From: Opisthocomus hoazin
Lineage: Eukaryota > Chordata > Aves > Opisthocomiformes > Opisthocomidae
Length of the DNA stretch: 64,000 nt
Reading direction: 5' to 3'
Assembly (NCBI RefSeq): GCF_030867145.1
Contig: NC_134428.1
Location: 1,178,001 to 1,242,000, forward strand
Part shown: positions 19,290 to 30,624 of the stretch, in pieces
How positions within the stretch are numbered: position 1 is the first letter of the stretch
Layout: each line of letters opens with the position of its first letter
The notes under the pieces: model-generated
The model's database searches: none
What the model was told of the DNA's origin: nothing
What the model saw: the letters and a program-made list of their open reading frames with translations, nothing else
Translations under genes and position numbers: made by a program

Positions 19290-21506
19290 GGTGGTCATCT
19301 GAGACTTCTTCAGCAAGATTAGAGGGGACAGACAGAGCCTCTTGCGCCATCAGGCAGCTCTCCCACGTACCAACCACCTTCATCTACATCTCCAGAAGTG
19401 TAAACGCAGTTCAGGCCACTCATTGGGACCATCGAAAGGATCATAGCTCAACCGAGTGCTCGAAGCTCTGCCAGATGTTTTCTCACAGTCTTCAGGAGGA
19501 TGGACACCTTGTCTATGCCCAAGGCATCCTGGCATGGCCTGGAAGTGATACGGTTGGATCTTTCTCCTTCCACCCGTACAAGTTCCTGAAAGAGCTGCTG
19601 GTGTTGGTTTTTAGCTCCTTATTCTGCTCATACATTTCAGTCACCTGGACTTGAATCAGCTGCAGGGTTTCTTCGTGTTCCCTGTGTGCTTCTGCCTGAG
19701 CCCTCTGCAAACACGTGTGTTCCTCCTCTTTCCTCAGGAGCGCTGACTTTGTCTCCTCGTGTGTCTTCTCCAGTTGTTGACTTCTGCCATTTCTCGCGTG
19801 CCTTTCAGTTGGCGCTCTGTCTCTTCCAGCTGGATCTGAAGACAGACGTTTGTTCAGGTGGCAGAATCTCACTCCTCTGCCACTCGCCTTAGGTGCCCTA
19901 TCTGCCAAACCCATCTGCCCATGGAGGCAAGTGATTTCTTCAGCCAGTTGCGTGTTTTTCTTTGTTGTCTCCATAAGCTGCACCTGTAACTCCTCACAAG
20001 TTGATAGCCCTCTTCATCTGCAGCCACTTGTGCCTGAAGGTCGTCAGCTGCCCTCTGTGAGAAGTCATCCTGCTCGTCCTGTGCCAGCAAAGCTCCAGTG
20101 GGTTCTCCCATTTCTGCAGCCCTCTGCTGAGGAAATGATGGCCTGCACAGTTCCTCAGCGGAGCTTTGGATGGGCAGTGGCACTTGAGTATTGACCAGTT
20201 GCCTGGCTATTCCTTGTAGCTGCTTGCTAATGAGACCCAGCTTAACCGTATTCTGCTTCAGCCTCTCCAGTACCTCCCAGTCTCTAGTATTGATCAGGGA
20301 AACGATGTTCTGCAATTGCCTGGCTCTGTCTTGCAGCTGCTTGCTAAGGAGATGCACCTTAGTAGTCTTCTGCTTGAGCCTCTCTTCCTCTTTCTGCACT
20401 TCAGGAGAGCTTGCCTTCCTCAGAAGACTGTTTTCCTCTTGAAGGACACTGCATTGCCTCTCAAGCTCCTTCAGGGCACTCTGGAGGTGGGTGTTCTGCT
20501 CCAGCAGCCTGCTGTGACGGCCACCAGGCAGACAGTCGTCCTGCTGCCCGACAGTCTGAACACCCACCTCTGCCACAGACCGCTCGCTGCCGGCCCTTCC
20601 GTGTGGCAGGGAGCCAAAGCTGTGTGGCACCAAGTCTTGCCCCACAGCTTTCAGCAAAACCTCCACGCTGTTCCCTTCCTCCTGGAGACAAGCGTCTCTT
20701 AAGCTCTGGTGGGTTTTCTGCTGCGCATCTCCATCACAGGAGGAAGATGCCGTGAGGCTCTCCAAAGAGCAGGACCCGATGGCCCCAGTGCCCAGGAGGG
20801 TTGGTAGGCAGTGCCAGGCTGTAGCCTTGGTCCTGGCCTCATTGCAGGAACTGATCTCCTCAAACTGCTCCAAGAGGTACTTTTGGAAGAGTCTTCTCTG
20901 CAGGAGCAGTTCCTCTTGGGGCTGGAGGATGTGAGCAGCCTGCTCGCCATTGGTCTCGCCGCACAGCTTTCTGAGGACGCCCTGGAGCTTACCATGGGCC
21001 TCGCTGCTCCCCCCGGCTCTTCTCCCCAGCTCCTTGGCCAGCTGCTGCTGCAGGTGCCGTGCCTGACGGACGGCATCATCGCGTTGCTGCTCCAGCTCCT
21101 CCTGCAGCTCGTGCAGCTCAGCCTCCTTCGAGCGCAGCAGATGGCAGATCTCCACTGACCGCAGTCGCCGGTTCAGCTCCTGCAGCCGCTGGAGCTCCAG
21201 CTCCTGCCACTGCTCCCATGTGGCGTGCAGCCGTTGGGCCAGGAGCTGCTGCTCCCGCTTCACCGCATCCTTCATCTCGCGTGTCTCAGCGATGAAGCAG
21301 CGGAGCAGCTCGTGGCAGCGGCGTCGTTCAGCCTCCAGCTCAGCCCGCAGCCTCTCCAGCCGCTGCTCGTGCTCGTCACTCTGCGCCGGGCCCTGGCAGG
21401 GCGAGGGGCGGCTGCGCGGCGCAGAGCCCCGTCCCACACCGTCCCGGCTCATGGCTGCAGGGATGGCCAAATGCTGCCACCGACAGCCACCGACGTCGCC
21501 TGTCAC
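19290..21506 (-). pseudogene. RIMBP3-like intronless gene copy, 3' part frame-broken
   Basis: One open frame (21506-19869, 545 codons; alternative ATG at 21452) is rich in Glu, Gln and Leu. It has long coiled coils with the order seen in RIMS-binding protein 3: an RAELEAERRR segment, a KEAELHELQEELEQ segment with QARHLQQQLAKEL, then LQEENSLLRKA with DRARQLQ. A second frame (19983-19513) continues the coiled coil. Further on, three short stretches in shifted frames spell an SH3 domain of the RIM-BP type: YDPFDGPNEWPEL near 19409-19449, SGDVDEGGWYVGELPDG near 19350-19400, and VPSNLAEEVSDD near 19293-19331. The lack of introns fits RIMBP3, itself described as a retrogene of the RIM-BP/TSPOAP1 family. 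The SH3 part is broken, so the whole is at least partly a pseudogene, although the 545-codon frame could still be expressed. Confidence 0.7.
19869..21452 (-). CDS. RIMBP3-like coiled-coil open frame
   Basis: This is the intact N-terminal frame of the RIMBP3-like copy, counted from the internal ATG (MSRDGVGRG). The upstream ATG at 21506 adds 18 residues and is not ruled out. Heptad-type leucines and charged pairs dominate residues 20-190 and the segment between the two LQ-rich blocks, with a low-complexity Ser/Cys/Gly-rich linker between them. In mammals RIMBP3 is a testis protein linked to the spermatid manchette; that role is family knowledge, not shown here. There is no membrane segment or signal peptide. 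A stop at 19869-19871 ends it before the SH3 remains, so any product would lack the SH3 and fibronectin domains of the full-length family. Confidence 0.5.
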   Translation of the reverse strand: MSRDGVGRGSAPRSRPSPCQGPAQSDEHEQRLERLRAELEAERRRCHELLRCFIAETREMKDAVKREQQLLAQRLHATWEQWQELELQRLQELNRRLRSVEICHLLRSKEAELHELQEELEQQRDDAVRQARHLQQQLAKELGRRAGGSSEAHGKLQGVLRKLCGETNGEQAAHILQPQEELLLQRRLFQKYLLEQFEEISSCNEARTKATAWHCLPTLLGTGAIGSCSLESLTASSSCDGDAQQKTHQSLRDACLQEEGNSVEVLLKAVGQDLVPHSFGSLPHGRAGSERSVAEVGVQTVGQQDDCLPGGRHSRLLEQNTHLQSALKELERQCSVLQEENSLLRKASSPEVQKEEERLKQKTTKVHLLSKQLQDRARQLQNIVSLINTRDWEVLERLKQNTVKLGLISKQLQGIARQLVNTQVPLPIQSSAEELCRPSFPQQRAAEMGEPTGALLAQDEQDDFSQRAADDLQAQVAADEEGYQLVRSYRCSLWRQQRKTRNWLKKSLASMGRWVWQIGHLRRVAEE

Positions 21507-21949
21507 TGCCTCTCACAGCTGCGGCCAGGTGTGGCCGTGCAGGAGCAGAGACAGCGCCTGCAACCAGCCGGGGTGGGCGAGGACGGCTTCATACACCTGG
21601 GCTGAGCTCACAAAGGAGGGGTGGGACACGTGGCCTTATGAGGTGTGCCCTGGCCATGAGCTCACAAAACTGGTGTCACCTAATGCCATCTCCTGTGAAT
21701 GTACAGTTGTGTTCATTGTCCTGTGAAGTCCTTTTGACTCGTCTGGCTTGGAACACCAGCAGACATTTTGGTTAATTGAATTGAAAATGCCATCTGCCGG
21801 GTTGTAAGAGCTGCCAGTTCCCCTCTCCACACCCTCAAACTCCACTGCCACGTCACATCACCCCGGGCCCCGTCACCTCCTGGGGCTCCCTGGGTCAGGA
21901 ATGGTGGTGCTGGGACACCGGTGCCCACGGGGACCTGGTGGCCATGACA

Positions 21950-22322
21950 TGTTGCAGAATCACAGAGTAGTAGGGGTTGGAAGGGACCTCTGTGGGTCAT
22001 CTAGTCAAACCCCCCTGCCGAAGCAGGGTCACCTACAGCAGGCTGCACAGGACCTTGTCCAGGCGGGTCTTGAATATCTCCAGATATTTGAATATCTCCA
22101 GATATTTGAATATCTCCAGATATTTGAATTCAATCTTGAATATCTCCAGAGAAGGAGACTCCACAACTTCCCTGGGCAGCCTGTTCCAGTGCTCCGTCAC
22201 CCTCAGAGGGAAGAAGTTCTTCCTCATGTTCAGACAGAACTTCCTATGCTTCAGTTTGTGCCCATTGCCCCTTGTCCTGTCACTGGGCACCACTGAAAAG
22301 AGCTTGGCCCCATCCTCTTGAC
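21950..22322 (-). mobile_element. CR1 LINE 3' end with internal expansion
   Basis: The plus strand opens with agaatcacagagtagtaggg and the ggaagggacctctgtgggtc block, the reverse complement of the CR1 3' end. It continues through the ORF2 tail to about 22322. Minus translation gives [20 protein letters not shown] and [17 protein letters not shown], conserved in CR1 ORF2. Inside it an 18-bp motif tatctccagatatttgaa is repeated about three times (22076-22150), inserting extra residues into this otherwise standard tail. Confidence 0.9.
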
Positions 22323-25179
22323 ACCCAAATGTTGGCCGCAATGGGGTGGGCCTTAGCCCAGGCCTGGCTGACCCCATCCCCACAGTCCCTGGGGCCTTGC
22401 AACCCCCTCCCAATGTCCACAGGGTCCTGACTGCCCCCTCCCACCACAGCATGGCCCCTCTGGGGACCAGCCGGGACAGGCACAGGGCACAGCCCGGGGA
22501 CGCTCCAGCCCTGCCACCCCTCTGGGCTTTCCCCCAATGTCCCCAGAGTGCCAAGACCGCCTGCACCAGGCAAGAACATGGCAGAGAACTGAGGACACTG
22601 TCATGGCTAGAGAAATGGCTCAGGGAGGTGCAGGAGGAGCATGTGGGAAGGGGAGGAACGTCCTCCCGGGGGGGGCAGGAAGAGTTGTCTGTATAAAACA
22701 ACCTCAGCCAAGGGCTTGGAGAGCAGCTTCTTACCCGTGACCCTGGAACTCCCTCCTGCCGACCTGCTTGAGGATCAGGGGATGCTTTGGGAGTCCAAAA
22801 GCAATGTTCTCATGGGCTTGAGTTTTCAGCACAGGAACTCATCCAGAAGCCACTGGAGGTACTCCTCACCACAGTACGCACAGCAGGCAGAAAGGGTTGT
22901 AGAAGGAGGCCACATATTTTCTGAAGAAATCCACTGTCTTTGGACAAAGGATGCACAGGGAATCTTTTGTTTTGAAGCCCCTGTGAAATAATGAAGGCAA
23001 GTCTATTTGCTGAAAGGAGGAATTAAATAATAGTTAAATCATTCCATTATAGTATTTGCTGACTTCATATATTTCGTGAGCCCTTAGTACATAGCTTTCA
23101 TTTTGGTGAGCAAGTCCTAAACACATCACAACACTTCTTACATCTTTTTATAAAATCAAAACTAGCCAGTGGCCAAATTCATCAAGATTATGAGAAGTTC
23201 GAGTCGTCCTCAGTAATACACAGTGCAGTCACTGACGCCTACAGATTTGGACAACAAACATTGAAACACCACAAACTGGAAGTATTTACCAACGTGACAG
23301 CCTAAGTTTTCAGCGCAGCAGGACCTGCACAGTATGAGCACCCTCAGTTTCAACCTGCCATCTGGTTCACCTCCGTTTCTATCTTGTCTCCTGTCTCTCC
23401 ATGCTCTTCCCTCTGCCAGGCACTCTTCCCAGTCACTCCATCACCTGCCAGTGCCTTTCTCTGTTCTCGTGTTTCGGTGGCAGGTGGTACCTTGAAAGCA
23501 CTGTTCCACCCATGGGACCTGCACCTATTTCTCTCCTCCCGCCTCTTTGTGCTCTGGCTGCGTGACACTTTCTTTGACCTCAGAGGCCCTTTGTGCCTGG
23601 CTCCCTCCTGCTGCTAAAGCCTGTTCCTGCAAGAGAAGAGGCAATTAGTTGGTGTCTCCTCCCTGCTATCTCACCTGCATCTCTCTGGCCTGGGCAGCTG
23701 GTGGGAACTGTCACCATCAACCCCAGCTGTCCTAGAAGTCCTCTCCTGGCTCTGGATGTGCTTGGCATCGAACGTGGTTCCTGAAGGAGAAGAGTAAAAC
23801 TCCAAGTAACCCCTGGGCACCAACCTGCTGGGAGAGCTCATTTGAATGCAGGTTGGCAGCAAGCCCCAAGGCTGGTCCAGGGGTGCTCCCTGTCCCGAGC
23901 TCAGCCACAGGTCCCACACCCGGCTCTCTTGTTACCAAGAGGGATTTGCTTGCATTTTCCTTGTATTCTAATTCGTGCACGGGAAAAAAGGCAGCAGAAG
24001 GACGCACTGGCTAAAACCCCTTCTTACTGCCAGCCATAAAGGTGCCTCTCAGCTGGGAGCACGAGAAGGACAAGTAAGCCAAAACAGCAGAATGCAGCAA
24101 AAACCATAAAACCACACATGAAATGTAAAGAGTGGATTTATTGTCATTATCTCGCAAACCAGGGGATCTCTGATACAGCACCTAGGCAGAAGCACAGAAG
24201 CAAAGCAGGAATGCAGACACCACAGAGCTCAGTCCCTGCTAGAGAAAGAGTGCCAGCTACTGAACTTGGTTCTTTCACCTGGGTACATACGATGTTCACC
24301 CAGACATAACATTCCACTGTGCCTTGGTCCTTCCCGCAGCAGGGCAGGAATCACAGGCATGTTTGACAGATTGCCTTGGAGTCTGTCAATCACAGACCTA
24401 TGTTATCTAAACACAGATGTTCTGCTTGTTGAGCACACAAGACTAAACAATGATTAGTATGCTACATGTCTTTTTTGACACCCCAGCTGCAAGTCACTTG
24501 AGCGTGTTTGCAACCCTCCTTGTCAATCTTCCATTATTATGTGACCATTATATGTGACCATCCAACAGCACCCAGCATGTCTCCTGCCCTGAAAGACTGT
24601 TATGGACAGATGGAGCCCAAAGTCGTGGGCTAAGTGAACTCAATGAACATTTTAGAGGAATGGCCCACAGAGTAAGGAATGATATCTCTGTGTGTAAATC
24701 AAAAGACAGGAAAAGATTTATTGGGAAGGGTTGGATCTGAGTGGGATGTAGATGGTCTAAAAGAAGAATTGGATACTGTCCTGGTTTCAGCTGTGTGCCA
24801 TTCACCATATCTTTCCCTTGACCATCCTTGTACCCTCCCATGCAAACAGCCCATCTCTATTTACCCTTTCCTCCCTGGCCCTACTGTGGCTTCCTTTGCA
24901 CCTTCATTTGGCATTTCCAAGCTTGTTACCATGGCAATTCCTCCCTTGGTCATCAATTCCATTGAACAGGTACCGCCTTCTTTTATCAGTAGTGTCCTGC
25001 AATTCTTCATGCTGCTGTCTCATCAGCGGCACCACAAATGTGGTACGCACAAATCAAAAGCTGTCAAAATCGAGCTTCACTCCAGGGAGACCTTCAAAAT
25101 CTCTGGGATTTGGCAGTAGAAGCCTGATGAATTTTTACAAGAAGTTGGAAGTCATTTTTTGTGGGGGAGAATAACTCAG
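22323..25179. other. Unassigned intergenic stretch
   Basis: About 2.9 kb with no recognised gene. 22340-22740 is GC-richer with short open frames lacking family features; 22990-23340 is AT-rich. At 24777 the string TGTCCTGGTTTCAGCTG resembles the start of a common bird ERVL-type LTR, but the following bases could not be matched, so this is only a hint. Confidence 0.45.
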
Positions 25180-25690
25180 AAAAATGTGGGCAGGTGGGCA
25201 CCTGAACAGCTCAGGAGTCGCAATGAGGAGAAGGGCCTGGGCATTCCAAGAGATGCCGGATGAGCAAGTGGCGCATGCTCCAAGTGAAGAAGCCCAACAG
25301 CATACAGGACTGCATTAGGAGGAGTGTGGCCACACAGACAAGACAGTTATCACCCACTTGACTCACTCACACTGGTGTAGCCACATCTGGAGTAGTGTGC
25401 CTGTATGTGGGGCTCCGGGTTTACAGCCTCTGTTGGAGAGGCTGAGGGAGCTGGGATTCTTTAGTCTTGTGAAGGCTGAGGGCGCTGAAGTAGAAGCCTG
25501 CATCTGCCTGAAGGGTTGTTTCCGAAATGATGGAGCTTTTCCTGGTAGTGAGAAGGGAAGGAAACCTTCCCAAAATGCTGCTTGGAAGGTTCAGACTAGA
25601 GGTGAAGAAAAAGCAGTCTCCCTCAAAGGGTATCCTTGCTGTGAAAGAGGTCACCCAGAAGGACTCTGGATCCTCCCATGGATTTGAAAT
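25180..25690 (+). mobile_element. Old degenerate CR1 fragment
   Basis: Recognisable remains of CR1 ORF2 on plus: a segment equivalent to the [11 protein letters not shown] region (SHIWSSVPVCGAPG, from about 25378), then gaggctgagggagctggg (RLRELG, about 25437-25455) and ctttagtcttgtgaaggctg. Many substitutions and indels separate it from the younger copy at 60640-61345, indicating an older insertion. Confidence 0.6.
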
Positions 25691-25779
25691 TCAAGGCAAA
25701 ACCAGTGAGAGTGGAGAGACATCAGTGAAGTTATGGAAATGCTGGTGTGAGTGCTAGGTGGGAAGCAAAGATGTGTGAC

Positions 25780-26400
25780 TACAGGCTGAAGGGCAAGAAA
25801 TGCAGGCATGGGACAGAGTAGGACAATCTGCAGTAGAGATGGCTAAGGACTCTGATGGGGCAAAAAGTTTCAACAAGACCGAGGCCTTTGTCCCCTTTGC
25901 CATGGCAATTACCTCTATCACCGATTCCTACCAGGAGAAACTTTCTTTTGAGGCTCTAAGCGGTGTTTCATCCTCGCGTCTTCTTAGGGAGGCTGAGAGG
26001 TTTTGCAGATTTTTCCTACACTTGTCATTTCTCACCCACACATTCAGCTGTCCCCAAGAAGAGCCCTGAGCCATGTGTGAGGGGCAGGGTCTGCCTTCCC
26101 AGGGCCTGGGGCTCAGCCCTTGGCCTTTCTGCTTCATAAAGCAGGCCAAGGGTTTTCTCAGCATTGCAGCCACCTGCACAGTGCCTCTGCCTACCTGCAA
26201 TCGTGGCCTCCAATTCTCTGCTCTAAGGAGTCCCTGGGGAGGCTTTGTCAGTAATGGACCGCAGTGGGGCCAGTCAATGCTTCCAGGTACTTTCAGTTTT
26301 ACTTCTGCCTTCCTGAGCATTTGTTTGGATTTCCTCTCAGCATCTGAGGTTCATGGACTCAACACCAAATACCCCATGGGAGTCATTAAAATACAGAAAG
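25780..26400 (+). repeat. Diverged paralogue of the 38.1-41.2 kb duplicon
   Basis: Segments such as gacagagtaggacaatctg, gatggctaaggactctgatg and gaggcctttgtcccctttgc align by eye with 38500-38610 (gacagtgtaggacagcctg, gatgatcaagggtcttggg, gaggtcttcatcctcttggc). Divergence is high and gaps are frequent. No coding function was seen. Confidence 0.4.
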
Positions 26401-26814
26401 TGCTAAGCTAACAAGCTCCTGTAAATTTCTTCAATTCTTCAAGACTAGCAGGAGCTTTTTCACAGTATAGATAAGGAGGAAGATGTTATCCTGTGCCTAA
26501 TAAAAATATTGTTTTTATTTTAAGGGATATTTTTAAGTGCTCTTCAGTTTACAGAATTAGTGGTAGAAACATTGTTCAAGTGATATTGTTCCAGGGTGTC
26601 TTCTCAGGAGGGCTGGACAGGTCAGAGAAGCAGTCCCTTGCCATCTGACACTCTATGGACAACTTTGCTTCTCACCTCCCCAACCTCAACATTTCTCTCA
26701 TCGGCCACCTGGGACTTGTGTCACTGCTCTTTGCGTCAGACTCCTTCACACGTCTCTGCAACTGGTTGTTACATCTCCGTTGCACCATCTCCCACCTTCT
26801 CTCCACAGAGAGCT

Positions 26815-27503
26815 GACTGTACACACGAACAGCAGGAGTTTTCCTATTTGCAAGAAAAATAATTAAAACATAATCAAGTTCCATAAAAAAAACACTCTCT
26901 GCAATTACATGGCAATTACAATCTACATCTAATGAGGTTGCCTTCCTATAAGACATAATCCTATGAGAAATATTGTAGCTAGGTAGAGGAAAAAAAATAG
27001 TCATAAACATAATTAGAGAGTTGGCAAAGGAGACAATCAGACTACTGAAAGGCAGGTAAACTTTTGACTCGCTGATGTCAAAACAGCAGCTCGGTAGGTG
27101 ACAGGAATCTGAATGAACAAGGAGTAAAGGGAGGAGAAAACTGGAGAATAATGGAAAGGGCCTTTATCTAGGCAGCCTGCATCTGAAAAAAATACTTTAG
27201 AAATAGTGAAGACAGGTGAAAATATATGAAAGTTTTGAGAAATTCAAGACACCATTTAACAGGGAGAATAACGGTAATGAAGTTTTAGGGAGAGATTGAC
27301 ATTTCTTTGGAATATCCCTTTCAAAGCTTCCTGGCATTGGTCGAGGGCTCTTGTGAGTGAGGACAAGGCAATGTAGCGCCTGTTGTTGAAAGAGCTCAGA
27401 AAGTCAACCCAGGGAACCCCAGGCTGTACAAGGTCACTTTGGCATTTCTGTGCACCTAAAAAAGAACATGTCCAAAAGCAGACAGCATGGATTGATGATG
27501 GGG
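26815..27503. repeat. Duplicon, inverted copy at 53830-54530
   Basis: Read on minus, this block matches 53830-54530 on plus. Translations show shared strings such as YRKATSLDVDCN, ELDYVLIIFLANRKTPAVR and GVPWVDFLSSFNN on the two copies. The similarity stops at the CR1 tail at 27504 and, at the other end, where 54531 enters a CR1 endonuclease fragment. The peptide is not a family I know, and the conservation may simply reflect recent duplication. Confidence 0.75.
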
Positions 27504-27537
27504 TGATCTTTTCCAACCTATGATTCTATGATTCTAA
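27504..27537 (+). mobile_element. CR1 3' terminal tag
   Basis: ggtgatcttttccaacctatgattctatgattct carries the CR1 3' terminal direct repeat (two copies of atgattct). It is a very short 5'-truncated insertion at the edge of a duplicated block. Confidence 0.7.
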
Positions 27538-28590
27538 ACAGGGGAGAGTGTTATCTTCTCAGCTCAGCATGGTGGGGGCCTATGGTCAGTATGAACACTG
27601 ACCTGCAAACTCATGATGCCCCAAGGGGGGATGAGGCAGAAGAGCCCAGTGCCTGTCCTGTGCCAGCTCCTTGCCAGATGTGCCCTCCTACAGGTGTAAC
27701 AGTTCTTCCTTACTCTGGCGGACGTTTGCCACCATCTCCTTGAGAAGATCAACCACAGGCCTGTGTGTGCCTCTGCACCCCTGTACAGAAAGAGCCCGTT
27801 TCACGGCATTTTGGGACCTGAGCACTCTGTCCCTGTGGGCTGGGTCCATTCTCTGCAGCAAAGCGGAATCCCCACTGTGCCCCAGATTTGTGGTTGCTCC
27901 TGAGGAGCTATGTGAGGAGGGTCACAGTGAGACCCCGACTCTCAGCATTGGTTCTCCATGCTGGTCAGAGCACAGCTGTGGAAAGCCTGTGGGCGAGCAG
28001 CCTTATTTCTCTGAGTATGGGCTCACCCTTCCCAGAGGCTGGGCACCCTGCACTGGAAGTCCATGTCTCACACCCCATTTTCGTTGCGGGTCTTCTTGCC
28101 AGGGGAGCAGCTGAGACAACATCTCGTGGCCCTCAGCGCCTGTGCATGGCTGTGGACAGGCTTGTTCCTCCCCAGTCGCACAAGCACACAGTGGATGAAG
28201 ACAAGAAACACCCAAGGAACAAGAGGTGGGCCCTGGCTCTGCTCAAGCCAGTGGTGATGGTGGAACAGAAAGGACCTGGAAACAGGATCAGAGTAAGAAA
28301 CATCATTCATCCAGCTGAGACTCCAACAGCCCTGCCCAGCCTCATCCAACTCAGACAGCCCAAGGGGTGCTTCCCTTGTGATATGGGATCTCCACCTGGA
28401 ATCAAGACAATTGGAGACGCTTATCCCTGGAAAGCCACCAAAAGGACACCTGGGCTTGACCAGCACCCTTACGTCACGTCTCCCAGTGCGGCCAGAAAGG
28501 TTTCCTAACCCTGACTGGGCAGAGCAGGAGAGGACCAAGTGCTCCGGCTCCAGCTGTCTGAGGCTGGGGAGTCAGTGAAAAAGCACCCCT
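27538..28590. other. Unassigned intergenic stretch
   Basis: GC-moderate DNA of about 1 kb before the tRNA. Open frames up to 206 codons exist on plus (27888-28508), but they have no recognised domain, signal peptide or membrane segment and overlap equally long frames on minus. Confidence 0.4.
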
Positions 28591-28662
28591 TGGAGATGCT
28601 GGGGATCGAACCCAGGACCTCCCACATGCAAAGCGGGTGCTCTTCCAGTGAGCTACATCCCC
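28591..28662 (-). tRNA. tRNA-Ala (anticodon TGC)
   Basis: The minus strand folds as a complete 72-nt tRNA. The acceptor stem is GGGGATG/CATCTCC with one G-U pair and discriminator A. The D stem is GCTC/GAGC around a loop with GG. The anticodon stem is CCCGC/GTGGG with loop TTTGCAT, giving anticodon TGC. The variable loop is AGGTC, and the T arm CTGGG-TTCGATC-CCCAG holds an intact B-box (GGTTCGATCC). Sequence and anticodon fit vertebrate tRNA-Ala. A run of five Ts lies about 10 bases past the 3' end as a Pol III terminator. The acceptor and anticodon stems differ slightly from common tRNA-Ala copies but keep pairing, so it may be functional. Confidence 0.9.
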
Positions 28663-29437
28663 TTGACATCTGCTGGCAGAAGACACTCTCCTCCCATGAC
28701 AAGTCTATGACAAGCACAGTCCTGTTGTCCTTGAGTGCCCAGGGACCCTCTGCAGAAAGCAGCACTTGAAGCCTTCAGAGACAGAGGAGGTTGGCACTGC
28801 CTGTCTGCTGCAGCCTGATCCTGGCACAGGGCTGCACTGCAGAGCTCTCCCCCTTCAACTTCTCTGCAGGGCCATGGGGCAGAAGGAGACTTTTGCTGCA
28901 GGTGCTGCTCCCACTCTCTGGCCCACTCCAGGGTGTTTCAATGGAGAGGAGCACACTCCTTCCCCCGAGCCTCCTCTGCCACCCAGGGCTACAGCCCTCT
29001 GTGTCACATCTGTCCCCAGCCCCAAAGCAGGAACAACGCAACAGGGTGAGGGAAACGCCCTTTTTGGGGTGAGGTGTCCCCAAGACAGATATCTTACACT
29101 CTCTCCTCCAGGTACCGGGCCTCCCTCTGCACCCCCCTGTGCCCCCCATCCGTGGCAGTGAGTTGAATAGCAGGCTTCCATCTCTGTGGGGCTGGGGCTG
29201 GGGATTGGGCTCAGGGACCTTCCCACTCCTGTAGCCCTGAGGACTTTTGAGACAGCAGAGCAGTTCCCTACGACAGCCCTGACTGGAACCTCTGTGGCAG
29301 GGTGGGTGAGTTTGGGTTGACCACATGCAGGGATGGAGTCCTTGTGGTCATACAACTGGGGTAGTTGCATTGCCCAGTGCCATAAAGTTTTCCCTGCTGG
29401 GCCCCTGCCTGGCAGAGACGATCTGGGGGAATCAGTG
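28663..29437. other. Unassigned intergenic stretch
   Basis: GC-rich spacer downstream of the tRNA (upstream on the tRNA strand). Only shadow-like open frames are present; no repeat or gene was recognised. Confidence 0.4.
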
Positions 29438-29590
29438 ACCAGCAGAAGGTTGCAAGAGGAGAACCCAGTAGATTGTTGGAGCTCACGAGCAGCAAGAGGT
29501 TGAAATAAGAGAACCCAGCAGCTCTTTGAGCTCATGAGCAGCAAGAAGATGCAAGACGAGAACCCAGCATCTTGTTGGAGCTCATGAGCA
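29438..29590. repeat. Tandem repeat, about 50 bp x 3
   Basis: Three consecutive units read gaccagcagaaggttgcaag, gagcagcaagaggttgaaat and gagcagcaagaagatgcaag at their starts. Each continues through agaacccag and ends in gagctcac or gagctcat. The units are 49-50 bp and about 80-85% alike by eye. Confidence 0.85.
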
Positions 29591-30620
29591 GGTGTTTCTT
29601 CCTCTGGTCAAGGACTGATGGCTTGGAGGGGCTGTAGCTGGGCTGGGCAGTGCAGTCTGGTGGGGAGCAGGTTTGGGCAAGGAAACTGGGGAGAGTCGAG
29701 ACACTTGTGCTGTGGGCCCTGAATGTGGTGCTGAGGGGATGGAGAACACAGAAACGTGTGCAATGTCATGTGCAGAGGAAGGTACATTTGGAGAGTAAAA
29801 TGACGTCGAGTGTTTGGGCTGGGGCTGTACTGAAGACAGAGTGTGAGAGCTGATGACCTTCCTTGCTAGATCCCAGGCAAGCCACTGCTGGCATTTCTGT
29901 CCCATCTTGTGCCCTTGCCACAGGGAGGAACTGATGCTGAGGGATGTTCATGAGGGGCTCCAGAGGGATCCCCCTGTGCTGTGTATCTCCCTGCTGATGC
30001 TCAGAGAGGAGCACGTAGGTGTTTCGTCAGTTGTTGCAGCAAAGGGGCAAAGCAGGCCAAGAAACTCTGCTCAGGACAGCATGTCACTAAACACCACTGG
30101 TGCCCAGACACTGCAGTGGATGATCCTCAGCATGGTTTTGTCAGCTGTCCTGGACACATCAGAGGTCTCGCTGTGACAGACCTCTGGAGGAAGGATGCTG
30201 CCATTCAGGCCTCTGCTCCAGGGAATACCTGACCCTGAGACTGTGGAGGAGGTGGCATCTAGTCTGGGAATTGAGGACGAGGTGAAGGATGTGTGTGAGG
30301 AGGGAAGCAGGCTGTGCACCATTGAGAATGTCCAAGAGAGAAACAGAGTCTTTGCAGAGACCATGCAGTGGAGACATCCTGATCCCTGTGGAGATGGGAA
30401 GGAGGGACAGCTGCAGAGCACCCAAACAGAGCACTGAAAGGAGAATCCTGCCTAGGGGAAGGCTGAGGACTTGTGATGCACGATGAAGGCCCCTTCTAAG
30501 CTGCAGATCTGCAGCTAGAGATCGGTGACAGCGCGCTAGCAAGAGATGAAAGAGCAAGTGTGGCTGGGGCAGGCTGAAAGAGGCAGAAGGCCTATGCAAA
30601 AAATACAAGGGAGAAAAACA
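29591..30620. other. Unassigned intergenic stretch
   Basis: About 1 kb with scattered short frames on both strands. No recognised gene, RNA or mobile element. Confidence 0.4.
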
Positions 30621-30624
30621 TTAC

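Noticed and set aside
27888-28508. 206-codon plus-strand frame
   Set aside because: No recognised domain, no conserved start context, and competing frames on minus; insufficient support for a gene.
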